Shown: positions 1-9,521, counted from the stretch's first letter. The stretch is DNA of 64,000 nucleotides from Holophagales bacterium (GCA_009837885.1 VXSP01000014.1:95498-159497), one strand, 5' to 3'. Numbers and translations: made by a program. The notes: generated from the letters alone by a model not told the origin.

Positions 1-199
1 GCATCGGCGCCCTGTCGCGCTCCCCCTCGCCGATCACCACACGTCCGTCGATGGCCATCTCCGCCAGGACCCCGCGCATCGCCTCGACGGCGACGTGGTC
101 CGAGTGGTGGCGGTCGCCGTATCCCATCGTCTGGGCGGCCGCGACCGCGGCGGCCTCGGTGACGGCGACGAAGTCGTGGTCGCGAAGCTCGCCGGTCAC
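1..199 (-). CDS. glpX: Fructose-1,6-bisphosphatase class II (GlpX), N-terminal part
   Basis: The minus strand is open from a GTG at 199 to the window edge, giving about 66 residues that look like the start of class II fructose-1,6-bisphosphatase: a helix with [10 protein letters not shown], a DHVAVEAMR stretch, and the metal-binding motif VVIGEGERD followed by APM. The family hydrolyses fructose-1,6-bisphosphate in gluconeogenesis. The GTG overlaps the TGA of the upstream acyl-CoA dehydrogenase (GTGA), so the two are probably translationally coupled. The rest of the gene lies outside the window. A sedoheptulose-bisphosphatase activity is also possible for this family. Confidence 0.85.
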   Translation of the reverse strand, partial: MTGELRDHDFVAVTEAAAVAAAQTMGYGDRHHSDHVAVEAMRGVLAEMAIDGRVVIGEGERDRAPM

Positions 200-1443
200 G
201 AACCGGCCCCCGCGGCCGCGGCGGCCAGCGCCGGCCGGTCGGCGGCTTCCCGAGCCTGGTCCCGGCTCATCGGCGGGTTGAAGGAGGGAATGCCGGTGAT
301 CGCCGCGCCGATCACGAGGCCGTGGATGTCGTGCGTGCCCTCGTACGTGTAGACGGATTCGATGTTCAGCATGTGGCGCACCACCGGGTACTCGTCGGAA
401 ATGCCGTTGGCGCCCAGGATCTCTCGCGCCAACTTCGCGCATTCGCGCGCGACCCAGACGTTGTTCCGCTTGCACATCGAGACGTGCTGCGGTTCCATCG
501 TGCCGGCCGTCTTCAGGCCCGCCAACTGGTAGACGAGGAACTGCCCCTTGGTGATCTCGGTGATCATCCAGGCCAGCTTCTCCTGGACGAGCTGGTGACT
601 GGCGATCGGCTGACCGGCGAACTGCACCCGTTGCCGGGCGTACTCGAGCGCCGTGTAGTAGCACTCCATCGCCGACCCGAGGCCGCCCCAGCAGATGCCG
701 TAGCGCGCCTGGTTGAGGGTCTGGAGCGCGCTGCCGACGCCCCGGGTGCCAGGCAGGATGTTGTCGGCCGGAATGCGGCAGTTCTGGAACGAGAGTTCGC
801 CGGTCACCGAGGCCCGGAGCGAGAACTTCCCGTGCTGCTCCGCGCTCACGAAGCCCTCCGTGCCCTTCTCGACCAGGAACCCCCGGATCCCTTCGTCGGT
901 TCGCGCCCAGACCACCGCGACATCGGCGACGCTGCCGTTCGTGATCCACTGCTTGGCGCCGTTCAGCACCCAGCAGTCCCCGTCGCGCCGCGCCCGCGTG
1001 CGCATCGCCGACGGGTTCGAGCCGAAGTCCGGCTCCGTCAGCCCGAAGCAGCCGATCATCCGCCCGCTCGCCAGCCCGGGTATGAACCGGTCCTGCTGCT
1101 CCCGGGAGCCGAACGTGAGAATCGGGTACATCACCAGGGAACTCTGGACCGAGACCATGCTGCGGATCCCCGAGTCCCCGCGCTCCAGTTCCTGCATGAC
1201 GAGGCCATAGGCGACGTCGCCCAGGCCCGGCAGCCCGTACTCCGTGAAGTTCGCCCCAAACAGGTTCAGATCGCCCAGTTCGGGTGCGAGTTCCATCGGC
1301 GCCCGCGCCTCCCGATGGCATTGCTCGATGATCGGCTTCACCCGCTCGTCGACGAACTGGCGGACGGTGTCCCGGATGAGTCGCTCCTCGCCGCTGAGCA
1401 GCGAGTCGAACTTCATGAAATCAACGCCTGGAAATCGGTCCAA
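196..1443 (-). CDS. gcdH: Glutaryl-CoA dehydrogenase-type acyl-CoA dehydrogenase
   Basis: A 415-residue FAD-dependent acyl-CoA dehydrogenase. It resembles glutaryl-CoA dehydrogenase more than short- or medium-chain enzymes: [15 protein letters not shown] in the FAD/substrate region, KRNN in the C-terminal helices, [14 protein letters not shown], and TYEGTHDIH, whose Glu (about residue 368) is the family's catalytic base. Glutaryl-CoA dehydrogenase oxidises and decarboxylates glutaryl-CoA to crotonyl-CoA in lysine and tryptophan breakdown. The TTG start at 1443 has a GGGAGAGG stretch just upstream; an ATG at 1416 is an alternative with no visible ribosome site. The stop overlaps glpX. Substrate is inferred from motif similarity. 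Confidence 0.85.
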   Translation of the reverse strand: MDRFPGVDFMKFDSLLSGEERLIRDTVRQFVDERVKPIIEQCHREARAPMELAPELGDLNLFGANFTEYGLPGLGDVAYGLVMQELERGDSGIRSMVSVQSSLVMYPILTFGSREQQDRFIPGLASGRMIGCFGLTEPDFGSNPSAMRTRARRDGDCWVLNGAKQWITNGSVADVAVVWARTDEGIRGFLVEKGTEGFVSAEQHGKFSLRASVTGELSFQNCRIPADNILPGTRGVGSALQTLNQARYGICWGGLGSAMECYYTALEYARQRVQFAGQPIASHQLVQEKLAWMITEITKGQFLVYQLAGLKTAGTMEPQHVSMCKRNNVWVARECAKLAREILGANGISDEYPVVRHMLNIESVYTYEGTHDIHGLVIGAAITGIPSFNPPMSRDQAREAADRPALAAAAAGAGS

Positions 1444-1498
1444 AGCCCTCTCCCGGGTGGTTCACGGCAGCGCCGAACCCTACCAGTCCGGGACGGGC

Positions 1499-1504
1499 TA
1501 GCAT
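1499..1504 (+). promoter_or_regulatory. Candidate -10 element (TAGCAT) of a leaderless transcript
   Basis: TAGCAT matches TANNNT and ends 10 nt before the GTG start of the CPBP protease gene, which has no Shine-Dalgarno. A transcript starting 6-8 nt after the hexamer would begin at or next to the start codon. No clear -35 box is seen. The same spacing recurs at several other genes in the window. Confidence 0.4.
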
Positions 1505-1514
1505 CCGACTCGCC

Positions 1515-2375
1515 GTGACGCTGATCCGAATCCTCCTGCCGCTTCTCGCAGGCGTCGGCTGCGCCTGGTGGATCGACCGGTCGACAGCGGTCAGGGGGCT
1601 GCTGCCACCCGGCTTCGCAGGCGCCTCGCCGATCGCACTTCGACGGCGCGTCCTCGCGATGGTGTTGCTGGCGCTGGTGCTCTCAATCAGCGTGTTCGCG
1701 GCAGTCAGCCAGATCGTTCTGCCGGCGCCCGTCAACGAGATCGACTTCGAACGCCTGTCGCCTGTGAACGTCTTCCTGATGCTGTTCCTGATGCACGCGA
1801 TCCTGGTCGTGACGCTTTCCGTGTGGATGGTCCTCGGCTACCGGCGCTGCGGGCATGACGCCCGCACCGTCGTCCTGAGCCAGCTCGGTCTGCGCACGCG
1901 GACCGGCCAGAGCCTGCCGGTCGAACTCGGGATCGGCTTCGGCACCGGCGTCGTTCTATGGGCCGGGGTGCTCTTCGTTCTGCTGATCACTGCACTTCTC
2001 GTCGGCGCCGCCGGCGGCTTCGAGAACCTGCCGAACGAGGCGCCGGAGATGGTGCTCTGGATGGGCAGCCTGCCCGTGCTCCTGCGCCTCATGGTCAGCC
2101 TTTCCGCCGGCGTCGTCGAGGAGGTCTTCTTCCGCGGCTTCCTCATGCCGAGAGCGGGCTTCGTCACCTCGAACGTCCTGTTCGTCCTCGCCCACCTCTC
2201 CTACGAACAGCCGTTCATGCTCCTGGGCGTCGCCCTCCTCTCCGTCGGCTTCAGCTACCTCACCATCTGGCGAGGCAACATCTGGCCCGCCATCGCCGCC
2301 CACTTCCTCTTCGACGCCATCCAGCTACTCATCCTCGTGCCCACAGCCACCAACGCGGCAGGGAGTTCACTGTAG
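1515..2375 (+). CDS. CPBP-family intramembrane glutamic-type protease
   Basis: A 286-residue protein with several hydrophobic segments and the CPBP (Abi/Rce1) motifs in order: EEVFFRG at about residues 202-208, then AHLSY, then HFLFDA near the C-terminus. These supply the Glu and His residues of Rce1-type membrane proteases. The first segment looks like a membrane anchor. Bacterial members act in peptide maturation, bacteriocin immunity or signalling, but the substrate here cannot be told. It stands alone, divergent from the acyl-CoA dehydrogenase. The GTG start is supported by the signal-like N-terminus and a TAGCAT element 10 nt upstream. Confidence 0.85.
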   Translation: MTLIRILLPLLAGVGCAWWIDRSTAVRGLLPPGFAGASPIALRRRVLAMVLLALVLSISVFAAVSQIVLPAPVNEIDFERLSPVNVFLMLFLMHAILVVTLSVWMVLGYRRCGHDARTVVLSQLGLRTRTGQSLPVELGIGFGTGVVLWAGVLFVLLITALLVGAAGGFENLPNEAPEMVLWMGSLPVLLRLMVSLSAGVVEEVFFRGFLMPRAGFVTSNVLFVLAHLSYEQPFMLLGVALLSVGFSYLTIWRGNIWPAIAAHFLFDAIQLLILVPTATNAAGSSL

Positions 2376-2472
2376 CTCGCGCCACCGCGTGACACCCGAC
2401 AGTGGCGATATCCAACCTGCCGCAGCGTCGGGGAAAGGGTGGATCCGACCCAGCCACGCCAACGACCTCCAG

Positions 2473-2650
2473 TCCGCGCCCGGCGTCTGAGGGGAGGGTC
2501 CCAGCGAGGCTTTCGGCAAGCGTCTCCCGAGATCGTCACGTTGACCGACAACACCGCGCAGCGCAGCCGACCGCAGCGAGCGCCAGCCTCTCATCTACTC
2601 AGAGAGCGCGAGCGTCCGCTGGGACCCTCCCCTCAGGCGCCGGGTGCGGA
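2473..2650. repeat. Inverted-repeat element, copy 1 (34-bp arms)
   Basis: This fills most of the 319-bp gap between the CPBP protease and the nucleoside transporter, which holds no plausible gene. Arms at 2473-2506 and 2617-2650 are inverted copies of 34 bp with two differences, around a 110-bp centre. The centre has a GCAGCCGACCGCAGCGAGCGC block that recurs almost unchanged in the element at 61016-61179, as does the GGGGAGGGTCCCAGCG part of the arms. The two copies therefore belong to one repeat family, either a non-autonomous mobile element or a structured RNA/terminator-like element. No flanking target duplication was identified. Confidence 0.7.
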
Positions 2651-2694
2651 CGGGTGCGTCCGACGCCGCGACGCCGAGACGCCGCCGCGACTTC

Positions 2695-3894
2695 TCAGAG
2701 CAGCAGCCCGGCGATCGTCGCCGTCTGCAGGCAGGCGAGGGTGCCGGCGATCATCGCGCGGAGCCCGAGGCTGGCCAGTTCGCTCTTGCGCTCCGGAGCG
2801 ATGCCGCCGATACCGCCGATCTGGATCGCGATCGACGAGAAGTTGGAGAAGCCGCACAGGGCGTAGGTGGCGATGGCCCGTGACCTCTCCGACAACTGGT
2901 TCTCCGCCGAGATGTCCTCGAAGCGGGAGTACGCGACGAACTCGTTGGCCGCCGTCTTCAGGCCGAGGAGCGTTCCCACCGCGTCCGCCTCCGCCCACGG
3001 CACCCCCATGACCCAGGCCAGGGGCCGGAACAGGAAGCCGAGGATCATCTCCAGGTTGAGACCGGGAAGCCCGATCCAGCCGCCCACCGGCCCGAGCAGG
3101 CCGTTGACCAACGCCACCAGGGCGATGAAGGCGAGCAGCATGGCACCGACGTTGAGCGCCAGCTTCAGACCGTCGCCGGCGCCCTGGGCGGCGGCGTCGA
3201 TCATGTTGGCCCAGGGCGTCTTGACCTTGAAGTCGGCCTTCGCCGAAACCTTGTCGGCTTCCGTTTCCGGGATCATCAGCTTGGCCATCACCAGGGCCGC
3301 CGGCGCCGACATCACGCTGGCCGCGATCAGGTGGCCGGCAGGAATGCCCATTCCCACATAGGCCGCCATGACGCCGCCGGCCACCGTGGCGAAGCCGCCG
3401 GTCATCACCGCCATCAGCTCCGAACGGGTCATGTTGCCCACGTAGGAGCGGATCAGCAACGGCGCCTCGGTCTGGCCGACGAAGATGTTGGCCGATGCTG
3501 AAAGCGACTCGGGGCCGGAGGTGCCCATCACCGTCGTCATCACCACCGCGAAGAGTTTGACCACCCGCTGGATGACGCCGAGGTGGTAGAGCACCGCGAC
3601 GACGCTCGAGAAGAAGATGATCGTCGGCAGCACGCGGAACGCGAACGGGACGAGGTCGAAGCCCTGGCCGAAGACGAATCGAGACCCATCGTCCGCGAAC
3701 GCGAGGAAAGCGGTCACCGCCCTCGTGGCCCACTCGAAGAACACCTCCCCCGGGGCTGTCTTCAGAATGAGCAGCGCGAGGACGAACTGGATCGCGATGC
3801 CCGTGACCACGGTCCGCCAGCGGACCCGGAAGCGGTTCGTGGAGAGCAGCCAGGCGATGCCTGGAATGACGAGGAGTCCGATCAGGCCCGTCAT
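2695..3894 (-). CDS. Concentrative nucleoside transporter (NupC/CNT family)
   Basis: A 399-residue polytopic membrane protein with CNT-family motifs: GQTEAPL in the substrate region, [12 protein letters not shown], and the C-terminal [19 protein letters not shown]. The family imports nucleosides with a proton or sodium gradient across the inner membrane. The length is normal. The gene lies 23 bp downstream of hflC, on the same strand, so it may be the last gene of an hflK-hflC-nup transcript. Nucleoside specificity is not visible from the sequence. Confidence 0.93.
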   Translation of the reverse strand: MTGLIGLLVIPGIAWLLSTNRFRVRWRTVVTGIAIQFVLALLILKTAPGEVFFEWATRAVTAFLAFADDGSRFVFGQGFDLVPFAFRVLPTIIFFSSVVAVLYHLGVIQRVVKLFAVVMTTVMGTSGPESLSASANIFVGQTEAPLLIRSYVGNMTRSELMAVMTGGFATVAGGVMAAYVGMGIPAGHLIAASVMSAPAALVMAKLMIPETEADKVSAKADFKVKTPWANMIDAAAQGAGDGLKLALNVGAMLLAFIALVALVNGLLGPVGGWIGLPGLNLEMILGFLFRPLAWVMGVPWAEADAVGTLLGLKTAANEFVAYSRFEDISAENQLSERSRAIATYALCGFSNFSSIAIQIGGIGGIAPERKSELASLGLRAMIAGTLACLQTATIAGLLL

Positions 3895-3917
3895 CTATCG
3901 ACCGACCGCGGGACGGG

Positions 3918-4874
3918 CTAGGGACCGCTCGCCTTCAGGAAGCTGAAGTAGTCGCTGTCGGTCGACACGACCAGCCAGGTGTTCGGGTCGATCGTCTTCT
4001 CGAACGCCTCCATCGTGCGCAGGAACTCGTAGAAGTTCCTCGACTGGACCGACTGGTTGTAGGCCGAGGCGTAGATCTCGGTGGCTTCGGCGTCGGCCCG
4101 GCCCCGGATCTCGGTCGCCTGGCGGTAGGCCTCGGACTCGATCCGCTTCAGGTCGCGATCCATGTTGCCGAGAATCTCCGACGCTTGGCCCTGGCCCTGC
4201 GAGCGGAAGCGGTCGGCGATCCGCTGCCGTTCCGAGATCATCCGGTTGAACACGTCCGGCTCGACCTGCTGGCCGTAGTTGATGCGCCGGAACTGGACGT
4301 CCAGCACCTCGATGCCCAGATCGGCGGTCCGCTCCTGGGCCGCGGCCAGGATGTCCTGGCGGATCTTGTCGCGGCCGGTGACGATTTCCTCGAGGCCGCC
4401 GCCTCCGTCCTCGTCGAGGCCGCCGCCGGCGTCCGGGTACGACTCGTCCGCCGCGGCCTCGCGGTTGGAACTGCGGATCACCTCGATCAGGTCGTGGTTG
4501 GCGATCGCGTTGCGGGTCTCGCCGTCCAGGATGTCATCGAGCCGCGACTGCGCGCCCAGCTCGTCGCGCAGGCGCTGGAAGAACAGCAGGGGGTCGGAGA
4601 TCCGCCACCGGGCGTAGGTATCGACGAAGATGAACACCTTGTCGCGCGTCGGCAGTTCCTCCGCGGAACCCTGCCACTCCAGGAAGCGACGGTCGAAGTA
4701 GTGGGCCTTCTGGATGAAGGGCAGCTTGAACTTCAGTCCGGGAGTATCGATCGCGTCACCAACCGGAGCGCCGAACTGCGTGATGATCGCCTGGCGATCC
4801 TCGGGAACGATGAACAGCGCGTTGCTCGCGACGAGCAGCACCACCAGGACCAGGAGGATGGTCAGGACCTTCAC
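3918..4874 (-). CDS. hflC: Protease modulator HflC (SPFH/band 7 protein)
   Basis: A 318-residue protein with one N-terminal membrane segment and a prohibitin-like SPFH domain (VPEDRQAIITQFG, GLKFKLPF, FDRRFLEW), then a coiled-coil rich in Arg, Glu and Ala and the typical C-terminal YNQSVQSRNFYEFLRTMEAF. With HflK it forms the membrane cage that regulates the FtsH protease. An acidic, glycine-rich stretch at about residues 143-160 (DAGGGLDEDGGGG) is an insertion relative to the usual family pattern. The GTG start overlaps the hflK stop (GTGA). Confidence 0.93.
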   Translation of the reverse strand: MKVLTILLVLVVLLVASNALFIVPEDRQAIITQFGAPVGDAIDTPGLKFKLPFIQKAHYFDRRFLEWQGSAEELPTRDKVFIFVDTYARWRISDPLLFFQRLRDELGAQSRLDDILDGETRNAIANHDLIEVIRSSNREAAADESYPDAGGGLDEDGGGGLEEIVTGRDKIRQDILAAAQERTADLGIEVLDVQFRRINYGQQVEPDVFNRMISERQRIADRFRSQGQGQASEILGNMDRDLKRIESEAYRQATEIRGRADAEATEIYASAYNQSVQSRNFYEFLRTMEAFEKTIDPNTWLVVSTDSDYFSFLKASGP

Positions 4875-5908
4875 GGCGTTCCCTCCCCGGCCTGCTGGGC
4901 CGCGACCTGCCGCGAGGTTCTCGCGGCGCTGACTCCCTCGAAGCTCATGATCGGCGTCAGACCGTCGACGTCCTCGTCGACGACGATCTTCCGGCCTACC
5001 TTCGGCAGCACCCGCTCCATCGTCTCGATGAACAGCCGCTTGCGCGTTACCTCCGGCGCCTGGCGGAACTCCTCGTAGAGGGCGTTGAAACGGGTCGCGT
5101 CGCCCTGGGCCCGGTTCACCCGGTCGAGCGCGTAACCCTCAGCCTGCTGGATCGTCTGCAGCGCCTGACCCTCGGCTCGGGGAATGACCCGGTTGTATTC
5201 AGCCTCGGCTTCGTTGACCAGCCGTTCGAGCTCCTGCTCGGCCTGGTTGACCGCGTTGAAGGACGGCTTGACCGGCTCGGGCGGGTTGTTGCTCTGGAGC
5301 ACCACCTGGTCGATGGCGATCCCGGTCTCGTACTGGTTGCACAACTCCTGCAGCTCGACCTTCACCGCGCCCTCGATCTCGGCCCGGCCGACGGTCAGCA
5401 CCTCGTTCACCGTGCGGTCCCCGACCACCTTGCGCATCACCGCCTCGCTCATGTCGCGGAAGGTCTCGTCGAGGTTGCGAACCCGGAAGAGAAACTGGTA
5501 CGGGTCGACGACCCGGTACTGGACCACCCACTCGACGACCGCGGCGTTCAGGTCGCCGGTCAGCATGTTCGCTTCGTCCGGGTTGGACACGAAAGAGCTT
5601 CGCACCCCCACGCTCTCGCTGCTGAAGCCGAACTCCTCCTTCAACTGGCGCCTCACGGGCACCTTCGTCAAACGGTCGATCAGCGGGATCTTGAAGCGCA
5701 GGCCCGGCTCGGTCGTGCCGGCGTACTTCCCGAGACGGAGGATGACCCCCACCTCCTCGGGCTGCACCGTGTACACGCTGTTAAGGGCCAGGAGGCCGGC
5801 CACGACCACCACGGCGATGATCTTCAGACCGCCCAGGCGCTCGCGCAACGCCTTGGTTACATTGCCGAGATCGAGGGGGCTGTCGGCGCCAGGAAAGTTG
5901 TCAGGCAT
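4871..5908 (-). CDS. hflK: FtsH protease activity modulator HflK
   Basis: A 345-residue SPFH protein. It has a short N-terminal cytosolic stretch, a membrane segment at about residues 28-47, then VQPEEVGVILRLGKY, GLRFKIPLIDR, the NMLTGDLN..VEWVVQYR block typical of HflK, and a helical C-terminal region. It is shorter than the E. coli protein and lacks that protein's long glycine-rich N-terminus. It pairs with HflC, whose start overlaps its stop. I chose the ATG at 5908 because all family homology lies after it; the reading frame upstream of it is antisense to the helicase gene. Confidence 0.93.
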   Translation of the reverse strand: MPDNFPGADSPLDLGNVTKALRERLGGLKIIAVVVVAGLLALNSVYTVQPEEVGVILRLGKYAGTTEPGLRFKIPLIDRLTKVPVRRQLKEEFGFSSESVGVRSSFVSNPDEANMLTGDLNAAVVEWVVQYRVVDPYQFLFRVRNLDETFRDMSEAVMRKVVGDRTVNEVLTVGRAEIEGAVKVELQELCNQYETGIAIDQVVLQSNNPPEPVKPSFNAVNQAEQELERLVNEAEAEYNRVIPRAEGQALQTIQQAEGYALDRVNRAQGDATRFNALYEEFRQAPEVTRKRLFIETMERVLPKVGRKIVVDEDVDGLTPIMSFEGVSAARTSRQVAAQQAGEGTP

Positions 5909-5957
5909 AGCAAACGAGGCTATGCGATCGGCCCCCGGAAGACAACCGCTGAAACGG

Positions 5958-5963
5958 TAGTCT
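5958..5963 (+). promoter_or_regulatory. Candidate -10 element (TAGTCT), leaderless
   Basis: TAGTCT (TANNNT) ends 8 nt before the ATG of the helicase gene at 5972, which has no ribosome binding site. It lies in the 63-bp divergent gap between hflK and the helicase. Confidence 0.4.
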
Positions 5964-5971
5964 CGCCGCCT

Positions 5972-8455
5972 ATGCCGCCGCGTTTCGACGACGACGGGAG
6001 GACGCTCCGGCTGTCCGTGGCGGACCTGCTCGAACACAGCGCCGCCAGGCACCTCGGGTTCGCCAACCGGGGCGGCTTCGAGCGGCTCTGGGTGGGCCAG
6101 GCGATCCACAGCCGCTACCAGGAACAGGCGATGGAGCGCGAGCCGAGCTACCGGCGCGAGGTCGAGCTGTCGTTCGAGTTCGAGCACCGGGGCTGGAGGG
6201 TGACCCTGACCGGCCGAGCCGACGGGCTCTACCGCGACGCCGGCGGCTGGCTGGCGATCGAGGAGATCAAGTCCGTGCGCCCGAACGCCGACCCCTCGCC
6301 GGCGCTGCTCTCGACCTACCGCCGGCAGGCCGCGATCTACGCCTGGATCGTCCACCGCTCGGGCGTCGCCGCCGCGCTGCCGGTGCGCGCCGAACTCGTG
6401 CTGATCGAGATCGGCACCGCCGGGATCGACCGCCTCGACGTGGAACTCGACTTCGAGGAGCTCGACTCCGACATCCGGCTGCGGCTCAACCGGCTCGTCC
6501 GTGAGTACGAGTCGGAGAGAGCGGAACGCCAGCGCCGCGAGCTGGCCGCCGAGCGGCTCGAATTCCCGTTCCACCAGCCCCGGCCCGGCCAGCAGGAGAT
6601 CATCGACCGCGCGGGCCTCGCGGTCGAGCAGCGCGAGCACCTGCTGGTCCAGGCGCCGACCGGGCTGGGCAAGACCGCCGCTGTCCTCTACCCGGTGCTC
6701 CGGGAGGCGCTGGCGCATGACCTGCGGGTGTTCGTGCTCACCGCCAAGAACACCCAGCAGGCGATGGCGAACCAGGTCATCGACCTGCTGAACCGGGAGC
6801 GCGCCTTCCACGCCCTGCACCTCCGGGCCAAGGCGCGGATGTGCGCGAACGACGAGATCATCTGCCACGAGGACTACTGCCAGTACGCCCGCGACTACTA
6901 CGTCAAGCTCCAGCGAAGTCAGGTCATCCCCCGGTTGCTCGACGAGCACAGCCTGCTGAAACCGGACACGATCTTCGACGTCTCGAAGGGGGTTCGGGTA
7001 TGCCCCTTCGAGATCAGCCTGGAACTCGGCCGGCGGGTCCAGGTCGTGGTCGGCGACTACAACTACGCGCTCGACCCCTTCGTCAAGCTGACCGAGTTCC
7101 AGGGCGACGCCGACCTCTCCGGCACCGTCCTCGTCGTCGACGAGATCCACAACCTGATCGACCGCGGCCGCGGCTACTACAGCCCGGAACTCTCGGCGGC
7201 AAGCTGCCGGGCGGCCGCGGCGGGTCTGCGCCGTGCCGGTCGCGGCACGGAGGGCGGACCCACGGATCGCCTGCGAGAGCTCTGTGCCGCCCTGGAGGAG
7301 TTGATCCAGGGCGAGGTCGATCTGCTGATCGACGGGCCCGACCGCAACGCAGTGGCCGAAGGCGCCGCGCCCGAAGAGCAGCTCTGGCGCCTGCGAGCCG
7401 CCTTCGACCGGGGCTTCGTCGACTACCTCGAGTTTCGCCGTGACACCCGTTCCTTCGCCGCCAACGACGCCTTCGTCGAGCTCTACTTCGAGCTCCTGCG
7501 GTTCCTGAATACCCTCCAGCTCGCCTCGCAGCCGAAGCACGCGGAGTCCTTCAGCTTCTTGTTCCGGCGAATCGACCGCGAGCCCAGCCTGGCCATCCTG
7601 TGCAAGGACGCGAGCTCCTTTCTGGGGGCCACGATCAACCGCTGCCGCTCGACCATCGGCCTGTCCGCGACCCTGCAGCCGTTCGAGTTCTACCGCGACC
7701 TGCTCGGCCTCGACGCGGCCCGCACCTCGACCCTCGAGGTGCCGAGCGCCTTTCCGGCCGAAAACCGCCGGGTCGTCGTCGACACCTCGGTCACCACCAG
7801 GTACCGGGTCCGCGACGAGAACTACGGCCCGATCGCCGAGCGGCTGGCCGAGTTCGCCCGTTCCGTCCCCGGCAACTCGATGGCGATCTTCCCCAGCTAC
7901 CGGTTCCTCGCCGAGGTCCAGCAGCGGCTCCCCGACTGCGGCCGCACCGTCCTGGTCCAGCAGCAGACGACCAGCGAGGAGAAGCGGAAGGAAGTGCTCG
8001 ACGCCCTGACCAGTCCGCTCCACGGCGACATGCTGCTCCTGGCCGTGGCCGGCGGCGTGTTCTCCGAAGGCGTCGACTACCCGGGCGACGCTTTGCTCGC
8101 CGTGGCCGTGGTCGGCCCCTGCCTGCCCGCGGTGACGATGGAGCAGAAGCTGCTTCAGGCCTACTACGACGAGCGCTTCGAGCGCGGCTTCGAGTACGCG
8201 TTCGTCGTTCCGGGAATGACCCGCGTGGTCCAGGCCGCCGGCCGGCTGATCCGCTCCGCCGAGGACCGCGGCGTGATTGCCCTGTTCGACCGCCGCTTCC
8301 TGCAGCGCCCCTACCGGCGGCACCTGCCGGCCGAGTGGTGGCCCGGGTCCGACGGCGACGAAGAGGCCGACCTCGCCGGCCATCCGGCCACCACTGCCGC
8401 CGCGTTCTTCGGCGAGGGGGCGCCGCTTGCAGCTGGCGCCGAAGACCGGTCGTGA
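5972..8455 (+). CDS. XPD/DinG-like Fe-S helicase with N-terminal PD-(D/E)XK nuclease domain
   Basis: An 827-residue protein. Residues about 1-180 look like a RecB/Cas4-type nuclease: GRADGLY, then EEIKS (Asp near 84, Glu near 97, Lys 100). A superfamily 2 helicase follows: Walker A APTGLGKT near 228, a DEIH box near 390, and a C-terminal RecA domain with AVAGGVFSEGVDYPG and QAAGRLIRS. Four cysteines between the Walker A and DEIH motifs (near residues 291, 297, 303 and 343) match the [4Fe-4S] domain of XPD/DinG helicases. This suggests a 5'-3' DNA helicase with attached nuclease for repair or replication intermediates; the activity is inferred. luxE starts inside its stop codon. Confidence 0.88.
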   Translation: MPPRFDDDGRTLRLSVADLLEHSAARHLGFANRGGFERLWVGQAIHSRYQEQAMEREPSYRREVELSFEFEHRGWRVTLTGRADGLYRDAGGWLAIEEIKSVRPNADPSPALLSTYRRQAAIYAWIVHRSGVAAALPVRAELVLIEIGTAGIDRLDVELDFEELDSDIRLRLNRLVREYESERAERQRRELAAERLEFPFHQPRPGQQEIIDRAGLAVEQREHLLVQAPTGLGKTAAVLYPVLREALAHDLRVFVLTAKNTQQAMANQVIDLLNRERAFHALHLRAKARMCANDEIICHEDYCQYARDYYVKLQRSQVIPRLLDEHSLLKPDTIFDVSKGVRVCPFEISLELGRRVQVVVGDYNYALDPFVKLTEFQGDADLSGTVLVVDEIHNLIDRGRGYYSPELSAASCRAAAAGLRRAGRGTEGGPTDRLRELCAALEELIQGEVDLLIDGPDRNAVAEGAAPEEQLWRLRAAFDRGFVDYLEFRRDTRSFAANDAFVELYFELLRFLNTLQLASQPKHAESFSFLFRRIDREPSLAILCKDASSFLGATINRCRSTIGLSATLQPFEFYRDLLGLDAARTSTLEVPSAFPAENRRVVVDTSVTTRYRVRDENYGPIAERLAEFARSVPGNSMAIFPSYRFLAEVQQRLPDCGRTVLVQQQTTSEEKRKEVLDALTSPLHGDMLLLAVAGGVFSEGVDYPGDALLAVAVVGPCLPAVTMEQKLLQAYYDERFERGFEYAFVVPGMTRVVQAAGRLIRSAEDRGVIALFDRRFLQRPYRRHLPAEWWPGSDGDEEADLAGHPATTAAAFFGEGAPLAAGAEDRS

Positions 8456-9507
8456 CGGCTCTGCTTCAGCGGATCGAACGCTTCATCGTCGCGGGCGGTG
8501 GCGCCTTCGACGGCGAGTTCGTCGAGCTTGCCGCGGCCGCCGCCCGCTTCGGGTACGAGCGGGTCGAGCCCTACCGCCGCCTGTGCGATCGCCGCGGCGT
8601 CGACATCGCCTCGCTCGACGACTGGCGCCTCGCACCGGCCGTGCCCACCTCCGCCTTCAAGTCGCTGAGGCTCGCTGCCGCCACACCCCGCGAGGTCTTC
8701 AGAAGTAGCGGCACGACGCGAGGCGCGGAACGACGGAGCGTCCACTACCACCCGTACCCCGATCTCTACCGGACCGTGATCGACGCGTCCTTCGCCGGCG
8801 CCTGCCTGCCCGCGGACGCGGAGCGCCTCCCGATCCTCTCGCTCATCCCCGACCGCGCCATCGCTCCCGACTCGAGTCTCTCCTTCATGGCGGCGCATGT
8901 CTTCGAGCGCCACGCGGCGCCCGGCAGCGCCTGGGCGGTCCGGGAAACCGGTCTCGACCTGGACCTCGCCGGCCGCTGGCTCCGCGCGCGGGCGGAGGGA
9001 GAGCCCGTCCTCGTCCTCGCGACCGCCCTGGCCCTCGTCCTGCTGCTCGACCGGCTCGAAGGCGAAGCGGGAGGCGCCATCCGGCTGCCGCCGGGCAGCC
9101 GCGCCTTCGAAACTGGCGGCTTCAAGGGACGGAGCCTGGAAACGACCCCCGAGGCGGTCCGGCGACGCGCCCGCATCCTGCTCGGCCTCGACCCGGACGC
9201 CGTGGTCCGCGAGTACGGCATGACCGAACTGACCAGCCAGGCCTACTCCCGGCCCGGCGGCGAGCGGCTGCGCACGCCGCCGTGGATGCCGTTCCGCGTG
9301 CTGGATCCGGAAACGCTCGAAGAGGTCGAGGACGGCCAGACCGGGCTTCTCGCCTTCTTCGATCTCGCCAATATCGGCTCCGTCTGCCACGTCCTGACCG
9401 AGGATCTGGGCATCCGGGAGGACAGCGCCTTCCGGCTAGTTGGCCGCGCCAGCGGCGCCGAACTGCGCGGCTGTTCCCTGACAACCGAGGAACTGGGGGC
9501 CGCATGA
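8452..9507 (+). CDS. luxE: LuxE-type acyl-protein synthetase (long-chain fatty acid activation)
   Basis: A 351-residue adenylate-forming enzyme of the LuxE family. SSGTTRG at about residues 85-91 is the ATP-binding loop. YGMTEL at about 254 is the second adenylation motif. RGCSL near the C-terminus carries a Cys (about 341) where LuxE proteins hold the acyl group. LuxE activates a fatty acid and passes it to LuxC, which reduces it to an aldehyde. The GTG start overlaps the helicase stop (GTGA). luxC follows after 64 bp. No luciferase genes are present, so light production is unlikely; aldehyde supply to another pathway is inferred. Confidence 0.87.
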   Translation: MTALLQRIERFIVAGGGAFDGEFVELAAAAARFGYERVEPYRRLCDRRGVDIASLDDWRLAPAVPTSAFKSLRLAAATPREVFRSSGTTRGAERRSVHYHPYPDLYRTVIDASFAGACLPADAERLPILSLIPDRAIAPDSSLSFMAAHVFERHAAPGSAWAVRETGLDLDLAGRWLRARAEGEPVLVLATALALVLLLDRLEGEAGGAIRLPPGSRAFETGGFKGRSLETTPEAVRRRARILLGLDPDAVVREYGMTELTSQAYSRPGGERLRTPPWMPFRVLDPETLEEVEDGQTGLLAFFDLANIGSVCHVLTEDLGIREDSAFRLVGRASGAELRGCSLTTEELGAA

Positions 9508-9521
9508 CGACGAGTTCCAAC

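Noticed and set aside
2633..3733. A 366-codon minus-strand frame overlapping the transporter
   Set aside because: It is out of frame with the CNT protein, is Arg/Gly-rich, and has no domain or membrane helices.
4871..8383. A 1170-codon minus-strand open frame
   Set aside because: Only its last 345 codons (from ATG 5908) are HflK. The rest is antisense to the helicase gene, a known artefact of high GC.
8277..9390. Several long frames antisense to or out of frame with luxE
   Set aside because: They lack motifs, while luxE carries SSGTT, YGMTEL and the C-terminal Cys in the chosen frame.
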